Source: Proteromonas lacertae (taxonomy: Eukaryota > Sar > Bigyra > Opalinata > Proteromonadidae). Taken from it: a stretch of DNA of 39,538 nucleotides. The DNA is taken from contig NGBS01001213.1 of assembly GCA_002245135.1 (NCBI GenBank), positions 1-39,538 of the forward strand, written 5' to 3'. Below the pieces are notes generated by a model that searched no databases, was not told the DNA's origin, and saw only the letters and a list, made by a program, of their open reading frames with translations. Of the stretch, positions 34,496 through 39,538 are shown piece after piece. Within the stretch, counting starts at the first letter, position 1, and every line of letters begins with the position of its first letter. The translations under genes were made by a program, and so were the position numbers.

Positions 34496-35389
34496 ATGAA
34501 TTCAGAACCAAATTATAATAACATTAGTAGCAATGATGAATCAAATATTCTTCATTCTATTGCTTCAACAAACAAGCATGATAATGCATTATGTAAAGAA
34601 GATGGAGATGTCATAAACACCAAAAGAAGTTGCTATTCCAAAGAAAAAGATGATACTTTATACAATAATGTTAATGTAACTCAATGGAAGAAATTGTTAA
34701 TATTATCTGATAATGTTTATAAATTTATAGAAGAAAAGATAAATAATTGTTACAATAAGAATGATTCATCAGTATATAGCGAATATGCCATTTCAAGATA
34801 TATTAATGCTCTTAATAATTTCTTTACATCTTTAGTGAATAATAATAGTTATATAAATAATATTATTTTTGAGGAAATTGATGATGCATTAAATATACCG
34901 CCTGTTAGCGTAGGCAATAATATTAATATTGATTCAAAAATATTATTTAACATTAAAAGAAAAAGAAATTCTAATAATGATAACTCCATCAAGAGAAAGA
35001 GAAACACTAAAAGAAAAAACATAAATGATTCTTCTAAGAATATATCAAATGAAATAGATTCTGCGCAACAAAAAGACTATCTTCAGATAGACCAAATTGA
35101 ATCAAAAAGCCAAGAAAATATTAATATTGATGATTTAATTAATCAGCCACCTGTATTGCCTATAAATACATTTCATAAAACAAATATTGAAGATACAAAG
35201 AATAATCTAATTGTTAATGAAAACGAAACTAATATAGAGAATATAAAAGATAAAATAGAGACATTGCAGCAACACCTTAATCAATACAGAGGATGTGAAA
35301 TTTATTCAAACTCATATGATGATTCAAATAATATTGAATTTAGTCCAATTCTATGTAATGATATGTTAAATTTAAGTGATATATGGTAA
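34496..35389 (+). CDS. Asn-rich protein with basic patch, unknown
   Basis: An intronless frame of 297 residues, not recognised. The N-terminal third is polar; a helical part follows (VTQWKKLLILSDNVYKFIEE and AISRYINALNNFFTSLV). A strongly basic patch comes next (KRKRNSNNDNSIKRKRNTKR), like a nuclear localisation signal, and the C-terminus is Asn/Ile-rich. The upstream region is T-rich, as for its neighbours. Codon use matches the zinc-ribbon genes on both sides, suggesting a shared origin. No function can be stated. Confidence 0.6.
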   Translation: MNSEPNYNNISSNDESNILHSIASTNKHDNALCKEDGDVINTKRSCYSKEKDDTLYNNVNVTQWKKLLILSDNVYKFIEEKINNCYNKNDSSVYSEYAISRYINALNNFFTSLVNNNSYINNIIFEEIDDALNIPPVSVGNNINIDSKILFNIKRKRNSNNDNSIKRKRNTKRKNINDSSKNISNEIDSAQQKDYLQIDQIESKSQENINIDDLINQPPVLPINTFHKTNIEDTKNNLIVNENETNIENIKDKIETLQQHLNQYRGCEIYSNSYDDSNNIEFSPILCNDMLNLSDIW

Positions 35390-35526
35390 CAATACGCATG
35401 TAATTATAATTTTAAGTTTATTGATTCTATATAATGTATTATACTATTGGGTAAAATCATCTGTATAATATACAAAAAGTATTATTCCATGTTTTCTTTA
35501 GTTATTTTTATTTTTTTGTTTATAAA

Positions 35527-35883
35527 ATGCAGAGTTCATATAAGTTTTTATCATGGTTATACACAATATTTGAATCACTAAAAAGAAAAATATTTTCTCA
35601 GTCAAACGAGCAACAACCGCAATCTGAATCTTTAGCTGATCAATTGAGATATAATGAAATGCTAAAACATGTTAAAGATGAAAAATTGAGAGAAAAAAGA
35701 AGAAGACATAATATACGAGCTAGGAACGGATTAGATGAAGGATTCATTTACAGCGAGGATCCAGAAGAATTTGATGAACTAATGGATAGGTACATTACAA
35801 AGCATGATATAAAAGCAAAAAAAGAAATAAAAGAAAAATTTGGATTGGACTTAGACAAAGTAATCTACGGATTATATCATTAA
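35527..35883 (+). CDS. Small basic/acidic helical protein, unknown
   Basis: 118 residues, intronless. It starts with an amphipathic segment (SSYKFLSWLYTIFESLKRK), then a charged helix with KLREKRRRHNIRARNGLDEG, and ends DLDKVIYGLYH. The ATG follows TTTATAAA directly. Codon use is a little more balanced than in its neighbours. No family recognised. Confidence 0.55.
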   Translation: MQSSYKFLSWLYTIFESLKRKIFSQSNEQQPQSESLADQLRYNEMLKHVKDEKLREKRRRHNIRARNGLDEGFIYSEDPEEFDELMDRYITKHDIKAKKEIKEKFGLDLDKVIYGLYH

Positions 35884-36021
35884 TTAATGTCTCAATTAAT
35901 TAGTCTCATTCTGATATTATTATATTGTGTTAGTCGTAACATTAACTCCCAAAATGAATATTTTTTAGTATATTATTAAAGTTAGTTTATATTTATTTAA
36001 ATCATAATACCATATATAGTT

Positions 36022-36489
36022 TTAATCAAATTCCCAATCATCTAATTGAAATAAAATATCATCATTTTCATGATCTTTTTTAAACTTTTTATTAATTTTT
36101 GATAACTTTTTCAAATCAAATTTTCTCTTATATCTTTTATTTAATGAACCTTTACCATATCTGACAGGACCATACTGTGGTGAATAAGATTCATCACCTT
36201 TCATGTTTCTTCTACATTTTATACATGACTCTTCAATTAATTCTTCAGTATCTTTAGGATAATATTTTAAATCTTCAAGTAAATATTTATCATCATCATA
36301 AACAGAAAAACCATCTTCTAATAATTTGTGTTTTACATATACATATGCTATATCTTTAGCTTCATTATGTTTTACTTCTAAATATGTATCAATTAGTTCA
36401 TAACAAATTCTATCATAAATACTCATCTCACCTTTAATATCATGAAAAGATAAACTGATCTTTCCACAATATAAAAGAATCAAATCCAT
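36022..36489 (-). CDS. Unknown protein with one CxxC pair, block ORF
   Basis: A 155-residue frame on the minus strand. It contains YDRICYELIDTYLEVKHNE, a single CIKC pair, and a basic Lys-rich stretch (RYKRKFDLKKLSKINKKFKK) before an acidic end. It overlaps the 3' end of the ORF at 36440-36796. Not recognised. Confidence 0.45.
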   Translation of the reverse strand: MDLILLYCGKISLSFHDIKGEMSIYDRICYELIDTYLEVKHNEAKDIAYVYVKHKLLEDGFSVYDDDKYLLEDLKYYPKDTEELIEESCIKCRRNMKGDESYSPQYGPVRYGKGSLNKRYKRKFDLKKLSKINKKFKKDHENDDILFQLDDWEFD

Positions 36490-36796
36490 ATTTTATTTTG
36501 ATTGTTGATGGGACACTTTTACCTTGACCTTTAAACCAGTCACTAACAATATCTCTTACAAAATAATTTCCATGATAATCTTCAGTATCTTCTAATTCTT
36601 TAACATATTGGTTTCTTTTAAGTTCAACATACTCAGACAAATTCCAATAAATAAGTCTAAAGTCTTTATCAATTCTAATAGAAATGATATATTTATCATC
36701 ATCTTCATCTTCTATAATGTTTTTTATTACACCTTTTATCACCCATTTTCTATTTAAACCACTCGGTCTTAAAATATGTGTTATTGTGTCAGGCAT
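36440..36796 (-). CDS. Unknown small protein, block ORF
   Basis: 118 residues on the minus strand starting MPDTITHILRPSG, with beta-rich character (KWVIKGVIKNII, KYIISIRIDKDFRLIYW). It might be a small OB- or SH3-like barrel, a guess from strand pattern only. With the 36022 ORF, the only minus-strand genes in the block. Confidence 0.45.
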   Translation of the reverse strand: MPDTITHILRPSGLNRKWVIKGVIKNIIEDEDDDKYIISIRIDKDFRLIYWNLSEYVELKRNQYVKELEDTEDYHGNYFVRDIVSDWFKGQGKSVPSTIKIKYGFDSFILWKDQFIFS

Positions 36797-36968
36797 ATAG
36801 ATTGATTATACTATATCGAGAAAAATATAAATGATTTATTATTTATATTTTTAAATCTATAATGCAAACATCCAATAATCAATGAGTAGTACGTATTTAT
36901 ATATATGTTATACTAGATATCTTTATGATTTAGTTTTTATTTTCTAAGTGTATTATTAATATATATTA

Positions 36969-37307
36969 ATGAATTCTATAAATGATGATAATAATGATAT
37001 AATTGCAATTAATAATAAATACAATGGTATAGAAGTGCCATATTATACAAAAGCTGATGAAAGCATCAAATGTTCAAGATGCAAAGAAGTATACCAATAT
37101 TGGGAAATGGGTAAGAACAGATGGAATAAATATTATCATATATGCCCTAAATGTAGAGATAAATCTAATATTAACTTTAAATGTAAAACAGATGAAACAG
37201 AAACAGGTTATGCAAGATGTGTCTTATGCAAAAAATCAAAACCATTTGATGAAATGGGTAAAAATAAAGTAACAGGAAGTGTCAATCAATGTTGGCATAG
37301 AGTGTAG
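36969..37307 (+). CDS. Zinc-ribbon protein B (short)
   Basis: 112 residues, intronless, with CSRCKEVYQYWEMGKNRWN...CPKC and CVLCKKSKPFDEMGKNK near the end. The EMGKN element after the first cysteine pair is shared with the third ribbon of the 37706 protein (EEMGIYNK), so these are paralogous modules. It is close to and slightly overlaps the ORF at 37279. Confidence 0.55.
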   Translation: MNSINDDNNDIIAINNKYNGIEVPYYTKADESIKCSRCKEVYQYWEMGKNRWNKYYHICPKCRDKSNINFKCKTDETETGYARCVLCKKSKPFDEMGKNKVTGSVNQCWHRV

Positions 37308-37614
37308 AGATAAATCAAAGAATAGCATTAAGATAAACAAAAAGAATGGAAGAAAGATAGATAAAAAAGAAGAATACATTAAATGCAAATGTTTGTTCTG
37401 TGATGAAATGTATAATTGTAAACAAAAATATATTCATGGCAATATCTGCATTAAATGCTATAAATATGTTACAAATATTATAAATGAAATGAATGTAATT
37501 GAAAAAACAAAAACTTTACCAAGAATAACTAGAAATAATGAATTATTTATTGTATTTAGTAGTAGATTTTTAAATGAAATAAATGATCTTCTAAGTAATA
37601 AAAATAATGATTAA
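37279..37614 (+). CDS. Zinc-ribbon protein C (short)
   Basis: 111 residues containing one ribbon, CLFCDEMYNCKQKYIHGNIC followed by CYKY, then a helical C-terminus (SRFLNEINDLLSNKN). Composition is like the other block genes. Relation to the overlapping 36969 ORF is not settled. Confidence 0.45.
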   Translation: MSINVGIECRDKSKNSIKINKKNGRKIDKKEEYIKCKCLFCDEMYNCKQKYIHGNICIKCYKYVTNIINEMNVIEKTKTLPRITRNNELFIVFSSRFLNEINDLLSNKNND

Positions 37615-37705
37615 GTTATACTATTATTTAATTCGTTTAATTGTATTTTATGGAAATATTTTTATTTCCAAATTTCTTATATCATAATACATTATTATAA
37701 TAGTT

Positions 37706-38473
37706 ATGAAAAGAAAAATTAGTGAATTATATAATTTATTAAAAGAATATGTAAATGATAGTGATAGCAGTAGTGATGATGATACTGATAGAGACATTGA
37801 AAATGATAAAAAAATAAACAAAGAGTGTGCTCGTCTTGATTATCAATATAATGTTGTTAATAAATCGAATAAAAAAACCTGTAAATTGTTGGAGTCAAAT
37901 GCTCATAATAATAAAGATTTTATTAAATGTGCAAGCTGCAATAAAATAATAAATGAACATCAAATAGCTATTAGAAAAAATGGTGAATATGGTAATATAT
38001 GTAAAGCTTGTCAATATCGCAACAGAATGAATTATTATAAGGAAAAAAGAGCTAAAATAAATAATAATAATATTTCAAATCAATTACATGATAGCATAAT
38101 CATTGGAAATAACAATACTAATAAATATGTATCATGTTCATCATGTCACATGATGTATCACATAAGCATTATGGGAATTAATATGAAATCAAACAAACCT
38201 TACTCAACTTGTCCAACTTGCAGAATTTCTAAAGCAAATAAATATAACAATAATAAGAAGTATGGTAAAAACAAAGTTGATGGCAGATCACTAGCTGAAA
38301 TACTCCCAGAAGGAATGAATAGATGTTCTTACTGTGGCGAGATAAGAAAATATGAAGAAATGGGTATTTATAACAAAACAAATGATTTATTTTCAAAATG
38401 TATAGAATGCAGAAGAAAAGATAAAAATAATAGATACTTAAATCAGAATAAAGTTGTTAAAGGAAATGCGTAA
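37706..38473 (+). CDS. Multi-zinc-ribbon protein D
   Basis: 255 residues, intronless. An acidic Ser/Asp tract near the N-terminus (NDSDSSSDDDTDRD) is followed by three evenly spaced ribbons: CASCNKIINEH...CKAC, CSSCHMMYHISIMGIN...CPTC and CSYCGEIRKYEEMG...CIEC, each followed by a basic segment. Same module family as the 33674, 36969 and 37279 proteins. Binding to DNA or RNA is the likely role but not shown. Confidence 0.75.
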   Translation: MKRKISELYNLLKEYVNDSDSSSDDDTDRDIENDKKINKECARLDYQYNVVNKSNKKTCKLLESNAHNNKDFIKCASCNKIINEHQIAIRKNGEYGNICKACQYRNRMNYYKEKRAKINNNNISNQLHDSIIIGNNNTNKYVSCSSCHMMYHISIMGINMKSNKPYSTCPTCRISKANKYNNNKKYGKNKVDGRSLAEILPEGMNRCSYCGEIRKYEEMGIYNKTNDLFSKCIECRRKDKNNRYLNQNKVVKGNA

Positions 38474-38565
38474 CAGTTATTACATAAAATCTATTTAATT
38501 TTCTTAACAATTTATATTTCATTTTTTCTTGTAAAATTGGGTTAAATATACTTATATCTAATACC

Positions 38566-39117
38566 ATGAACAAATCGATAATAAAATATGAATATGATAA
38601 TATAACACCTATTGATAATAATAGTAAAAATATATCTTGTAATATTTCAGAAGAACAAGTATCTAATTTATATTTAAATTTATACAAATGGATTGATAGT
38701 GTCTGTGAAGATGAAATTGATACATCAATTTGCGATGTTATTTTTAATCCTTTAATAACATTTCTAAGGTATTATAAAGATGAAATGAATAGAAATTCAC
38801 CAAAAAAGAAATACTTTTTAATGAATTTAAAAGAATTATTAAACCAATTAGATTACATAGCATACTATGTTCCATTTTTCAACAATACATATGATAGCTA
38901 TGAAAGATATAATGGGTATATAATGAAAATATTATGGGGAAATTATATAAGAAATGGTTATTGGTTTGAAGATAGAATAAAACATACTAACTCTCAAAAT
39001 CTAGAAGAACAATTAAAAAGAAGATTTCAGTCATTTACAGATAATATTGATAAATATATTGGCCAAAAAACCAGCATGAATGGGTTAGAATGTATTCTTG
39101 GATACAGAATAAATTGA
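38566..39117 (+). CDS. Unknown helical protein, block ORF
   Basis: 183 residues, intronless. A polar N-terminus is followed by helices with aromatic residues (YLNLYKWIDSVCEDEIDTS, NPLITFLRYYKDEMN, LKELLNQLDYIAYYVPFF, YIRNGYWFEDRIKHT). No zinc ribbon. The helix-rich style recalls the middle of the 34496 protein, without clear identity. Not recognised. Confidence 0.5.
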   Translation: MNKSIIKYEYDNITPIDNNSKNISCNISEEQVSNLYLNLYKWIDSVCEDEIDTSICDVIFNPLITFLRYYKDEMNRNSPKKKYFLMNLKELLNQLDYIAYYVPFFNNTYDSYERYNGYIMKILWGNYIRNGYWFEDRIKHTNSQNLEEQLKRRFQSFTDNIDKYIGQKTSMNGLECILGYRIN

Positions 39118-39126
39118 ATCAATTAG

Positions 39127-39538
39127 ATAGGCAATCAATTAAACGATAAACATGATCCACATTATAAATATTGTTTTGATGAATTTAGAAATAAAAGATT
39201 ATCTAAATATTTAGATATTTGTAATGATACAAATAACATTATGAGAATGTTTATGATACAACAAAGATGGTTTAAAATATCACAATTAGTAGAGATTATA
39301 AGTGAAATTATTGGATTTAAAATAAGATGCAATAAAGAATCAATATATCATAATATTTGCGAAGATTTAATTAGAAGCTTGGCTTTATTAGAGAATGGGA
39401 TAGAGTCTGAAGTGAATCTGATGTTAATAATAATTATATTAATTATACAGTTTATATTTTCCTTTAATATTTTTTGTAAGAGTATTATTATGTCAAATTC
39501 AATTGACTTTATTTTTTTATCTAAATCATTCAGCAATA
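39127..39538 (+). CDS. Reading frame open to the right window edge, partial
   Basis: A frame without stop from 39127 to the end, with first ATG at 39241. The translated part (DPHYKYCFDEFRNKRLSKYL, MRMFMIQQRWFKISQLVEII) has the same composition as the block proteins. Its end and true start cannot be seen. Confidence 0.35.
   Translation, partial: MGNQLNDKHDPHYKYCFDEFRNKRLSKYLDICNDTNNIMRMFMIQQRWFKISQLVEIISEIIGFKIRCNKESIYHNICEDLIRSLALLENGIESEVNLMLIIIILIIQFIFSFNIFCKSIIMSNSIDFIFLSKSFSN

Noticed and set aside
36022-36796. A named function for the two minus-strand block ORFs
   Set aside because: Only composition and a single CxxC pair can be seen; the barrel-like strand pattern is too weak to call.
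33674-38473. HNH nucleases
   Set aside because: The zinc ribbons resemble those found next to HNH domains, but no HNH His-Asn-His pattern is visible in any of the block proteins.

Overview
This is AT-rich nuclear DNA from a unicellular eukaryote that builds a flagellum. It is packed with genes on both strands; divergent genes are only 47 to 94 bases apart. I could place 36 GT-AG introns by frame and family fit. All begin GTAT and end TAG, and most are 25-45 nt, with 28 nt the commonest length. All three stop codons are used, so the code is standard. Two flagellar genes (SPATA17-like and ODAD3/CCDC151-like) point to a flagellate. The sequence alone does not place the lineage; an early-branching fungus or another flagellate protist are both possible.

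Left, 1-11518: one enormous receptor gene entering from the left edge. About nine tandem Venus-flytrap (ANF/periplasmic-binding type) modules of roughly 1.2 kb each lead into a class C GPCR seven-helix domain and a cytoplasmic tail. The last four modules and the membrane domain lie in one 2064-codon frame. The modules further left show several frame breaks.

Middle, 11.6-31.8 kb: ordinary cellular genes rich in short introns. In order: a free-standing mitochondrial-type biotin carrier; a coiled-coil protein with a CC1-box-like motif; proteasome RPN8; a PGSIP6/IPUT1-like GT8 glycosyltransferase; a large membrane or secreted GT-B glycosyltransferase; an ODAD3-like dynein-docking protein; a BTB plus Ig-like plus SPRY-like protein; a membrane-anchored GH79 (heparanase family) with its acid/base Glu replaced by Gln; SPATA17; SURF6/RRP14; and a protein with two SETD3/LSMT-type SET modules behind a signal peptide. 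Several products enter the secretory pathway. Two of these genes (GH79 and dual-SET) each hold an intron without GT, sharing the donor ATATCATTTT, which suggests minor-spliceosome introns.

Right, 31.8-39.5 kb: a change of character. A broken gene remnant and a short TTAGGG-type telomeric repeat are followed by one spliced host-like gene and a perfect-period 158-bp tandem duplication. Then comes about 6 kb of intronless, very Asn/Lys-rich genes. At least three of them encode repeated C-x2-C...C-x2-C zinc ribbons of one family. No capsid, polymerase, integrase or transposase gene is visible there, so its nature (expanded host family or acquired element) is open. No rRNA, tRNA or CRISPR was recognised.
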